Below are positions 40,901-52,900 of a DNA stretch of 64,000 nt, piece by piece; position 1 is the stretch's first letter; every line of letters begins with the position of its first letter. The position numbers and the translations under genes are program-made. Location: NCBI GenBank assembly GCA_030867875.1, contig JAOWCC010001634.1:37157867-37221866 (forward strand), given 5' to 3'. The DNA comes from Actinernus sp. WN-2022. Its lineage: Eukaryota > Cnidaria > Anthozoa > Actiniaria > Actinernidae. The notes beneath the pieces were generated by a model. The model saw nothing but the letters and a program-made list of their open reading frames with translations, was not told where the DNA came from and made no database searches.

Positions 40901-43900
40901 TCAACCGCAAAAATGCACAAGAAGTTTAAGAACTTGATGATCCACTTTTCGGCTCAACCGGTAGGAGTTTATAAACAACGCAAAAAAGTTTCAAGACCAA
41001 AAGAAGAACTTCGATAGCGAATAGATATGCACGCTCATGGATCGTTGTTTGCGCACGGCAAAATATTTCGAAAGCCTTTTGGTAATATGTTTTTAATTAA
41101 CTTACTTTCAAAGATGTATTTTACAGTAACATTTTGCTTTCGTTTGTGGCAGTGTTTATTTTAATTGCCTATTTGGTTTGCCATGTTTCCCTGGTTAATG
41201 TTTTGCAGATCAATACTTGAAGTTCGAACTTAGTGACGATCGTAATATGCTAATTTTTACCTTCAATTAATGAGATGGCCGCTCCTTTTTCTGGTATACA
41301 TAAATGACCTCTGTAATGCAACTAACGCTTTTGAACTGGTCTTATTTGCTGATGATACAAATCTATTCTTTTCTCACAGGGATTTACCCCTCTTGATAGA
41401 TACAATTAATACTGAAATGGTTAAATTATCAAATTGGTTTGATGATAACAAGCTATCGATTAGTATTAAAAAGTCTAATTATATGATTTTTAAACCACGA
41501 CAAAAAAGGCAAACAATTGACTTAACGATTGAGATTAATAATCATTGATCATGTCAGTGAGGTGGTATTTCTTGGGGTGGTTTTAGACAAACACATGTCC
41601 TGGAAACCTCATATTTCTCAAGTTGCAAGCAAAATATCCAAATCAGTAGGAATAATATGTATTCCCTAGTGTACCCGTACCTCCATTATTGCGTTACTGT
41701 TTGGGGCTCAACGTATCCATCTAACTTACACCGTATTATTTTGCTCCAAAAACGTGTAATTAGAATTATAGATAAGGTAGCCTTTGACGCCCATACTGAC
41801 CCAATATTCAAACAACATAGGATTTTGAGATTTGAAGATATTTATTTACTCAATTTGGGAAATTTTATGTATTCCTATCAAAATAATTTACTTCCTCGAG
41901 GTTTCGACAACTTATTGTTGAGGAATGATCAAATTCACAGTTACAATACCCGAAGTTCTCATTTATTTCATGTTCCTTTGTGTAGAACAAATATAAGACA
42001 ATGCTCTGTTAGTTTCCAAGGTCCTAAATTTTACAATACTTTGAGTTCGAATATACGTAACGCAATGTTCTTTTCTTCTTTCCAATTCAAACTTTTCTCC
42101 CGCAATTAATTATAAAATTAATTGTATTATCTTTCATGTTTGCATTGTAACGTATTTGTTTAGTTTTGTTATCGTGTTGCTCTTGCCGCCTCAATCAATT
42201 CATTAACCAATATTAATTGTAACGAGGTGGCCCAGAACCTCACAAGCCTTTATGGTTTCTCTTGAGCTACCCCGCCACTTATTTTATTCTTTGTAAGATT
42301 ACTATTTAGTATTTGTGGCAAATAAATTAAACTGAAACTGAGATGAACCTCAAAACCGTCAAGACAATGGAGATAAACTGCCTCAGCTTTGAGGAAAAGA
42401 TTCTCAAATATGACCTATTTTTACTTTCTGGTAATAAACTCACGCGAGCTAAGATTAAAACTGCATTTGCATGCCGATCATTCCGTAGCACCACGAAAGG
42501 TAATTTTATTTGGTTCCACATGTGCTTCACGCGCTTCATACCTCAAATAATATTAAATAATAACTCACCTTGATCTTTTCTTTCTTGGGCGTATCACCAT
42601 TATCTTCTCCTCTCACCATTACCGTTAAAACGCAGAAAAATACACAGAAGAGAGCAATTGAAATAAGCGTGTTACGACACATCGCTTGTAAAAAATGGTT
42701 TCTCAAATGTTTGTTCTGTGGAAAGCCTCTAACCTGTCAATCATTCCAAATAAGGAACCTTTTAAGTGTTTTTTGGCCTGTTGTAAAATCACGTTTTTCT
42801 TGACTCGCAAACTAATCTTATTTTAGAAGTAATATGTTCTTACAATGCTCCTACTCTTAGCTGTAAACAGTACTATAAACATTGCTTATTTGGAATGAGA
42901 TATTGGCGAATTTCATCAGAATCACGTGACCGATGACGTCATATTGTTGTTGTTTTTGTTTGTGCTGTTTGTCTTCTTTTCAAGAAAGTATAAATTTGTT
43001 TTACCTATTCCGGAATTCTACCCTCTAATCCAAGTCCGTTCCCAAAATTATTTCGGAATCATCTCAGGTACTTGATGGGAGTCATTTCGGGTTGGGGATC
43101 ATTTCGGGTACGATTTGGGGATCATTTCGGGTTCGGGATCATTTGGGGCACGGGATCATTTCGGGCGCTGTACAGATCGACACTGATTGGCTCAAGTAAC
43201 CATACGTTTGGAATGCTTTGTTGTCGTTCTGCAATGTAATTGGTTCTCGTTGTCTAAGTGGTCCCGGTTAGAGTAGTCTTAGCATGTCCAGGCCTTTTAT
43301 CGACAAACCATGTAAAAATACCCAACACAACATCACCCAACAATGTTGCACGAAATGTTGCACCCGTTTCACCAGGGCTATCCGTGTTCTTATGCACTCA
43401 CTTTAAAAATGTAGAGTGACAACTATTCTTGACACTCATTGTATAATATAATTCATGGCTTGTACTCCAAGGGTTTTTCAAGTACTAATACTTACAGTCC
43501 GCCGAAACACTGCTAGATGTTATTACGTTTGTCAACTACCGTGAAAACCAACAAATTGAATTCCTTAAAGGAAACCTCCACTGAAAAATAATGTTTGTCC
43601 TCAAATGTTTGTTCTGGATGCCTAATCTATTGCTGTGTCTATCTCCTGTAAATTGTACACTAGATATCAGTTATGGACCGATTTTCCTATCATAAAACTC
43701 ATTTGAATTTCCTGCGCGCCGCCATCTTGGATCTTATGACGTCACACGATCGTCTCTATTGTCAGGGGCAACCGTGTGACGTCATAATCTTCCAAGATTA
43801 CACAAGACAAGCACAGCAATAGATTTAGGCCTCTACGACGAACAATCGAGAGCAAACATTGTTTTTCAGTGGAGGTTTCCTTCAACAAATATTTTCGTAA

Positions 43901-46900
43901 CTGCATTCCTGAAAAATGTGCTTACTTAGAAATTCAAGAATTTTTCAAGACCTTTCATAACTCAAGAACATTTTTGGACAAGAGTTGGATTTGAGGACCT
44001 TTCAAGACCAAATATATGTGCTCAACTGAACGCACCACCATACGAAATGACACCCACCTCACTTTAGGAGTTGGTCTGGGTCCTGCGTTCCCATTTCTCT
44101 CTGTCTCCTTCTCAAACATTGATGTAACCTCATCATTCAGATCAACCGATACACTCTCCTCTCCTTCCATTAGTGGTGGAGGGGTATGGGGTGTAGGAAC
44201 TCTAGGATTGGTTGGTGTAGGGGTAGGGAGGCACTGTTCTTCATACGAAGGAGAAAGACCTGCATTTATTCGGACTTGCCTTTTGATGATCTCTAATTGT
44301 TTGATGCCACCCAGTGAAGTCTATATTATAAAAAGATGTACAACATAAGGTTCTATTACACGAGGCAAGTTTTCTTGCAACTTGCAACGCAATCTTTACG
44401 ATAGAAAGTTGCTTTGGGGTGTCGGACGCTCGCAACTTTGTTTGCAACTTGCAATGCGATCGAATTGCATGCCGCGTAGCATTGCGAAACGTCGAAGTTG
44501 GTTCTACTTCCTCTGCAACTCGTCGCGCAATGTTTAAGACGAGTTGCAAAGAGGGAGTGTTACACGCGCAATTTAATTATTCTGCAATTTCTCACGCAAT
44601 GGCGTTGTGTTCAAGTTGTAAGAAAAATTGCACCGCATAACAGGATCTATAGCCTTGGAGGCTCATAAGTGTTCAACCGAAGTTGTCCATCGTTTACCAG
44701 TTGTTTTATTTGTTCTGCAGGAAATGCAGAATACTTAAAACATGTAAAACGGAAACAGATATAGATACCTTATTACTTAACTTTTCCAAAGAAAAGATGT
44801 TAATAATATCGCATATCATTTCAATCAAGCATTGAGGGAGGCGACACTATATGTTTGCAGCCAATCCCGGGGGGGGGGGGGGGGTACCAATACACAACCA
44901 CCACATGTCTGCAGGCAACTATCAGACGATAGTCTCTTGATAGAACACTATTATTTAAAAAGAACATAAGAACTGAATATAGCAGTTGGTTTGCATGTGA
45001 CGTCGTCAAAAATCTAAACTATCAGTCATACCACTTGCTGTTCTTTGTATAATATATAGACATCGATAATAAAAGTTTACACACAGAACATTTTACGTCG
45101 ATAGGAGTGTAGTTCTGAAGAAAAATAATGAATTTATGACAGAACGGCACAGCGTGTTTTCCGAAAGGCATCAAAACCAAAGTACTTGTGCCAGTTTCTT
45201 TCTTAAAGAGTTTTGATGTGAAACTCACTGATTTTGATGGGAAACTAAGCGGCTTTTTTGAATTGTATCAAAGTTTTATGGCCGTTATGTTGGTGTCCCA
45301 AAGAGGGACACAAAAATGGCGGCCACATACAAAGTTATATAAAATTGTCATAAATTCATTGGCCCACAGATCCGGGTTATAAGTGTATTATTTAACAAAT
45401 AAAGAAGCCTTTCGGCTTGTGCTTTCAACATTTCTAGAGTGTTCTCAAATGCCCATCGTGTTTTATGATAGTATAAAACATGGATTTAAGGCTTCTTTAT
45501 CTGTTTTATAATATAGATTTACCTGCGCGATGAAAGGAAACCGCCAGTTGAAAACTATATAACACGGCTAACCATGTTATATACTCTGATAAAACATGGC
45601 TTCTTAGCCAATCAGAGCGCGCGTACTATCGTATCTATATTATAAACCTAGTTATGTTTTATGTAATTTCATTAATGTAAACCTAACCACCAATTGACAT
45701 CTCAAGAGTTATATTATGAACGTCGATGCAGTCAGGAATACTCACCAGCACTGTCTTCCATAATATCAGGAGAACCTTCTTGATAGGGAAATGGGGTGAG
45801 CTTCCAGCACAGAACTTCAGTACCATTTCAAACAGGATGATAGCAAGGCAATCATCACCAACAATAGGCTGACCTAGCAATGATGAAATAATAGAAATTA
45901 TCGTATGACACGTACGGCCCCGCAGGCGCTTTCCTTACAAAACCCTTCACAAAAGTCACGTGATGAGGGCCGGTGTCACAGGAGATTTGCACCCCCAGGA
46001 AATTTGCACCCCCTTACCAAAAACTGTTTTTAAAAGTGTTTCTTTAGACGTTTCTTATCTTTATACTGAGGCAGACATAGCACAAGTAACCTAGAATCTC
46101 ATCTGGTTTACGGCGAAAACTTAGCGTTTCATTTTCAACATGACAGCTCGCAAAGTCGTTTATACACCACTGTCAGTGGGCGTCGCTTGGGATCGAAATA
46201 CGGCTTATTTCTATTAGTCAATCTTTTGTTTTACCAATTCTAAAATAAGTCATAATTAGCAGCACTCGATTTTCAAATAGATTTTCAAACAAAGGAGTTT
46301 TAAATCTAATTCCATGAAACTGGATGTATCTCAATATTCAATTGACAGGCTTTTGATTTTAGCAAATTGTAACTGGACTATTTTAAGATTCCCTCCAAAT
46401 TCAATTATCGGGTCGGTACTTTGCGGCGGCCTTTCAATTATTTACGCGCTAACATTGCAAAGCAAAGCCAAATAATTTCTAAATAAAATCATTCAAGAGC
46501 TAAGCAACTGTGACTACGTTACGTCAACTATCGGCCGCGCGCTCGATTCAAATCACCTTAGAGAAATATAATGCAAGACAGGGAGTGCAGATTTATAAGG
46601 CTTCAATAAAAGCTGTACGTATACTATCGACGCTCAATTCGGATCACGAATAAGAATATGCAAGACACAGGGAGTGCAACAAGGTCCTAAAGTATATATA
46701 TAAGAACACTATACATAAACTATCGGCGCTCAATTCAAATCACCTTAAGAGTATTATTAAGTAATAAAATTCATTCATTCAAAAAGACATGGAAGTGCCG
46801 AAATTTTCTAAATTTCTGTAAGACTTCTACATATCTAATCCAGTCCCACCCTCCCACTCAGTCAGTAAGTACTCCCACTCAGTCAGTGAGTACTCCCACT

Positions 46901-49900
46901 CAGTCAGTGAGTACTCCCACTCAGTCAGTGAGTACTCCCACTCAGTCAGTGAGTACTCCCACTCAGTCAGTGAGTACTCCCACTCAGTCAGTGAGTACTC
47001 CCACTCAGTCAGTGAGTACTCCCACTCAGTCAGTGAGTACTCCCACTCAGTCAGTGAGTACTCCCACTCAGTCAGTGAGTACTCCCACTCAGTCAGTGAG
47101 TACTCCCACTCAGTCAGTGAGTACTCCCACTCAGTCAGTGAGTACTCCCACTCAGTCAGTGAGTACTCCCACTCAGTCAGTGAGTACTCCCACTCAGTCA
47201 GTGAGTACTCCCACTCAGTCAGTGAGTACTCCCACTCAGTCAGTGAGTACTCCCACTCAGTCAGTGAGTACTCCCACTCAGTCAGTGAGTACTCCCACTC
47301 AGTCAGTGAGTACTCCCACTCAGTCAGTGAGTACTCCCACTCAGTCAGTGAGTACTCCCACTCAGTCAGTGAGTACTCCCACTCAGTCAGTGAGTACTCC
47401 CACTCAGTCAGTGAGTATATTTTAAGTCAGTGAGTATATTTTAAGTCAGTGAGTACTCCCACTCAGTCAGCGAGTACTCCCACTCAGTCAGCGAGTACTC
47501 CCACTCAGTCAGCGAGTACTCCCACTCAGTCAGCGAGTACTCCCACTCAGTCAGGGAGTACTCCCACTCAGTCAGGGAGTACTCCCACTCAGTCAGTGAG
47601 TACTCCCACTCAGGCAGTGAGTACTCCCACTCAGGCAGTGAGTACTCCCACTCAGTCAGTGAGTACTCCCACTCAGGCAGTGAGTACTCCCACTCAGTCA
47701 GTGAGTACTCCAACTCAGTCAGTGAGTACTCCCACTCAGGCAGTGAGTACTCCCACTCAGTCAGTGAGTACTCCCACTCAGTCAGTGAGTACTCCCACTC
47801 AGGCAGTGAGTACTCCCACTCAGGCAGTGAGTACTCCCACTCAGTCAGTGAGTACTCCCACTCAGTCAGTGAGTACTCCCACTCAGTCAGTGAGTACTCC
47901 CACTCAGTCAGTGAGTACTCCCACTCAGTCAGTGAGTACACCCACTCAGTCAGTGAGTACTCCCACTCAGTCAGTGAGTACTCCCACTCAGTCAGTAAGT
48001 ACTCCCACTCAGTCAGTGAGTACTCCCACTCAGGCAGTAAGTAACTGACTGTAAGTAACTAACTCAGTAAGTAACTTACTGTCCTAGAATTGGCTGAATG
48101 AAAGAGAAACATGGCTTTGTAATGAATTTCATTTCTCTTTGAATGATTATAAAAGTATAGTGAAGTACACAAAAGGGAAATAGAAATTAGTCCCTAATCA
48201 ATAGGAAACAGTCTAATTTCAGGGTGTGAATTTAACTTCTAAAAGAACTACAAGGAAATGTCTGGTAGTATGATCTTTTTCCTAGCAAAAATGCAGAGTG
48301 TACTGGCAAAATGAATTGTAACCTAAGGTTTATCATATATATTGATTGATTTGTAGAGCTTAAGTCGATTGCTCTTGCTGGATTTACAAGAGAATACTTA
48401 CTTAAATCTTGACAAAAGCCATTTTTAATTGTCTGCATCTCCTCAGTATCAAATTCACAAGACATACGCATCCTCTCAATAATTGTATACAGTATATTAA
48501 TGTAAATCCTGAAAGTAAGGAAACACTTACATTAATTATCAATAAGAAAAGATAACATTGAACACAATTAAAGAATTTAGATCAATGACACTAATAACAA
48601 TAATTTAAGTAGCCATGAAGTGGATCTACAACTTGTACATGTAACAACAACGTTTATTTTTTATTCAATTGTATAGGGCTTGCTTTTAAGAGGGGAGATT
48701 TCCGTACAATATTGGAAGAGATTTAAAAAAATACATGTAGGTGCAAATTCCAGTCACAAAATCGTGCCGAAGCACGAGCCCTGGTTGTATAAAAGCTTAG
48801 CAATGTCATACTAATTTGGGTGTGTAGTGGTAATATTTCACTGCAGTACTTTAATGGTGAAATGAAAGCTGAATGTTAAGACTAAAATAATTACAATTTA
48901 TAATACTACATATAAAATAATATATAATATAACACTTCAATACACGTATATAATACTTCAATAAAGTCTCTAATCAGTGCTGACATTAGAAGCTAGTGAG
49001 CATCGATTATTGCAGTGATTCACCAGCTATACTTACAATGTATGTAAAATTTAAAGCCAGAGTTGTAGCGGCACAAAAAGACTGGCTATTTTTCATCTAT
49101 AGTTGTCCAGCAACTTAAAACCTAATACTAGAGCAGATTTTGAATGAGTGGGACAAACTACGGCATGCCCGCAGCCTTACCGTAGCCATACCGTAACCGT
49201 GCTGTACCGTATTTCTGTAATTTGATTGGATCAGCAGGACAAAAACAATAGGGAAACCATTTCAATGTCATGGCAAGCCGTAGAGTAACCGTGCTGTAGC
49301 CAGAACTGTAGTTTGTCCCACTAATCTGCTCTACATAATTACACAATAATTATTTACAAATGGTTCTAGTGGTACAGATCTAGGAACATGTCAAAACTTA
49401 TTAGAAATTCAGGACAGAAAATGCCATGTACTGTAGCACATAAATTAGATCATCAGTATGAACATGTGACTTAAATTGGGCAGAAATGTTACTGTATGAC
49501 TACTGTAACCAGAGCTACTTAGATGGGAACCAATTACATTGCAGGATGAAAACATTAAGGGGTCAAAAATTAGCAGTACTGTAGCAAGCAAGCTAGCAGA
49601 ATGCTAGTTGATAAATTGATTTTGCTAGTGTAATTTATTTACAGTAGAAATATTTTGCTAATCAGAAACAGTTACCTGTAAGGGACCATTGTAGGGGTGG
49701 GCTGGATGAAAATTAAACAATACCAAGAAAAATTTCCCTAGAAATATATACAGTGTGTATATACATTGTATACCATGTTTATGAGGCCCATGTAGACTGA
49801 CTCATTCATTTAATACCAGAAACAGGATTTCACTCACTAGAGCAATACCTTGTGACTAGGAACAGCCACAATATAACTTATTAACATTTTCATACCTGAG

Positions 49901-52900
49901 CTTTACACTGTCTGCAATTGAAATTGAAGGCTTGTGAAGAGCTGATGTGGCTGCATGACAATTGCTGAAGACAATAAATGTAAAACTGATTAATCTCCTA
50001 GAGTAGTACACAAACTAGCCTGGGTACACCTGTCTATCTCCCAGCGGCTTCATTATTTATCGAGGACCGGGTTGGAAAATGTAAGATAGGGGTGGAGGTA
50101 TCAAATGTGTTTATTTAAGCTACCATACAATATATTTTACCACCGATGACAGCCGGCACTTATGTGAACCACAGCCAGCATTTCTGATCCCCACGAGCTG
50201 GTAATAAAACCCATCTCCCCTCAAAAATTGGGGAGGAACATACAAAGGCTAGACACAAACAAGTACATTGTACACAGTAACCTTGTTTAAATTCATTTTA
50301 TTTTCAAGTAGCCTCATACAAATGTAGATGAAGGAGCCTAAGGGAATACTTAATTGTGTCTATTTAAAAAAAGAGAGTTGTCCATGGATTACTGGTATGA
50401 GCGATGCACATACATTGTACATGTGGCAAGTTTATGATGCCAGAAAAGTGACTTCCAGTAAACCTCGTTATTTGGCGTTCTCCAATAATTATATTAATTT
50501 TAAAGATGATTTTTGATGCCCGTACAAGTTGCTGCTTCCCCATACTAGTGTTCCATAAGTGACTGAGAAGAGTACAGGGGCGGATCTAGGATATTTTGAG
50601 GGGGAGGGGTTGCAAACATAGCACCATTTTGAAAACATTTTTTTCGGGATGTAATAAATATTCTGCATGGCTTTAATTTATGAAGGTCAGAATAATACAA
50701 CTATTACATAAATACAGTTCCATAAACAGAAAACAGAAACAAAATGGTAAATAAGTATGAATAACGTAAGTAAGTAAAGTAAATATCGTATGAGCTTGAA
50801 GAGCTGCTCTCGAAAGGCCAGGAAATTTGACATTCTAGAGTCTACAGGGGGGTGGCTTGCCACCCAATCCACCCCCCCTCCCCCACCCCCCTAAATCTGC
50901 CCCTGGAGTATTACTTCTAAGTAAAATTGTTCGAGAATACTGTGTTCGAGAAAAGTAAGTGATTTAAGAAGATTTAACTTCTTTTCGAAACTTTTCACCA
51001 CAGCCATTATGTGTGTAGTCCAGCTTACATTGTAGTTTACTGTCAATTACCACCCTTAAATGCCTTGTCTAATTGGCCTGATTAATGATTGTATCGTTAA
51101 TGGTGATCGTGTTTATTGTCCAATGAGTGAAGTTCTTGATAATTATGATCATTGCTTCACATTGAGTGGGGTATAGTACGTGTCATTGCATTCTTATTGT
51201 ACCTCTTGGTAATTAGCTAGTCCATCAGCCATGCACAACCATAGATCGCTCATGACGCCAAAGCTCTATACAGTGGAACCTCGATTTAACGAACGTCTAT
51301 ATAACAAAGTCCTCTGTATAACGAACAATATTCTTCAGCCCGGCAAAATTACAAGTAAAATGTATGTAACAGAACCTTAATATAATGAACCTCGATATAA
51401 CGAAATCCTCATTATAACGACCACAATCCGGCAGCCCAAACGTAAAATCTACCCCGATATAACGAATAAATGTCAACACGCGACAAAAGATGAATGCGGA
51501 ACAGACCAACAGCGATAAAAATCCTTTAATCCTGTAACAAGAGAACAACCTCTCAGTCAACAGCTCATTAGATGTGTATGTACAGTACAGACACTGGCAC
51601 TATCGAGACATCTACAGATCTGCTTTATCCTCTTTGTCTCTTATTATGCGGGTATCAGCGGCTATCCCGAGGGGGCGGCCCCCGGGCAACCCACGGGCAA
51701 CCCAGGGGCTTAGCAGGGGATTTGTAGCAAAAACATGCCCCACACGCGGGGCATTAGGGCGCTTTTGCGTTTTCGTCAAAATACCCCGGGGACATACCCA
51801 CGGGGTTTGCACGTAATCTGCTGTCTCAACGTTCAGCGGTTTTCGCCACAGGACTCGCTCGATCGATCGACGTTCTTCAATTTCTTTGTCCTTGCAATTG
51901 AGGTAAGTCATATCATTATCATTCAAATTAAGAGATTAAATTAAGCCATCCACTGTCGGAAGACAGAACAAAGAAATAAAGGATATTATTTGTATAAAAC
52001 TATTAAGATTTTTGACACTTCTAAAACGTTTAGCTTCTCATACTTATGTTGCCCAGGTTGCCCCAGGGGTGGGGTTTTTTGTCACAATTTTCTGCCCCAC
52101 CTGAGGGGTTTTAGCATGTATTTGTCATGGCTGCTGTGACAAATGCCTCTGGGTGCCCGGGGGCCGCCCCCTCGGGATGGCCGCTGATACCCGCATTAGT
52201 TCTATTAACTTTGTTACTTCGTTACAAAACAATTACTATACCTCGATATAACGAACATTTTGGTTGTTTTTCCGCAAATTCGTTATAACGAGGTTTTCGA
52301 TTTAACGAACCCTCAATATAATGAACCAATTTCCCCAGTCCCTTGGCACTTCGTTAAATCGAGGTTCCACTGTAGTTTGAGAGGGAGGAGCAAATAGGAG
52401 ACAGAGTCATTAAAGCCTTGCTAAGTGTCGATAAACACTGCATAATTATACATGTACAATTATACATTATACATGTATACAATATACATGTATACATTAT
52501 ACATGTATACAATCTTACGGTGATCTACCGGTAAGTAGGCAATGCACCAGTGTTCTGACATCTCCACAAGTACATGTAAGAGCTCTGTTGAACATCCTCT
52601 TTTTGTAGGCCAGAGTGATCGTTCTCCATGGCTGTGTGATTGATGATAGTCAGACACACACCATTCCATTAGCTTACTCAGAACACACAGCATCGAGAGA
52701 GGTATATAATTAGTACTCCTATTAGTGATGTCATCTGACTTTCTTATGAGTGGTCTGGAGATGAGCTATATTCCAGGTCAAGGGCACCATAGAATCCAAC
52801 ATACTTTACTGGAACGTCAGTGAGTGATGGTGTGATGGTGGCACCAGCCAGTTTTAGAAGTTGAGGTGGAATATTATCTGGTCCAGTTGCTTTGTTTGGG

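Larger units (their letters stand above)
39541..43385. mobile_element. long inverted-repeat (foldback) element or pair of arms around the secreted gene
   Basis: The left arm runs from 39541 to about 40340 and the right arm from about 42885 to 43385. The arms are inverted copies from their outer tips (CCCTGGTxAAACxGxTGCAACATTTC) to AAATAAGCAATGTTT. Each arm carries tandem CCCGAAATGATCC units, the TAGAATTCCGxAATAGGTAA block and TGACGTCATCGGTCACGTGA. The left arm has two further tandem copies of the last block (near 40275 and 40410). No transposase is visible and no clear target duplication was found, so this could be one element with ~0.5-0.8-kb inverted repeats or two independent insertions. 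Confidence 0.7.

Noticed and set aside
40563..40910. 115-codon minus-strand open frame as the main product
   Set aside because: It starts in the intron and its frame does not join the signal-peptide exon; the phase-0 frame from the acceptor at 40809 does. Kept only as a possible alternative C-terminus.
44058..44062. Donor GTGAGG for STRIP exon 8, five bases earlier
   Set aside because: It looks better as a donor but would put exon 9 out of frame; the GTGGGT donor restores the conserved PKVR and the frame.
46851..48040. CRISPR-like regular repeats
   Set aside because: Units are head-to-tail without spacers, and the genome is animal.
46886..48048. Long open frames of STPTQSV (plus) and EYSLTEW (minus) repeats
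   Set aside because: The 21-bp period keeps any frame free of stops; both strands are open, the region lies in a STRIP intron, and no splice sites or flanking domain support a protein.
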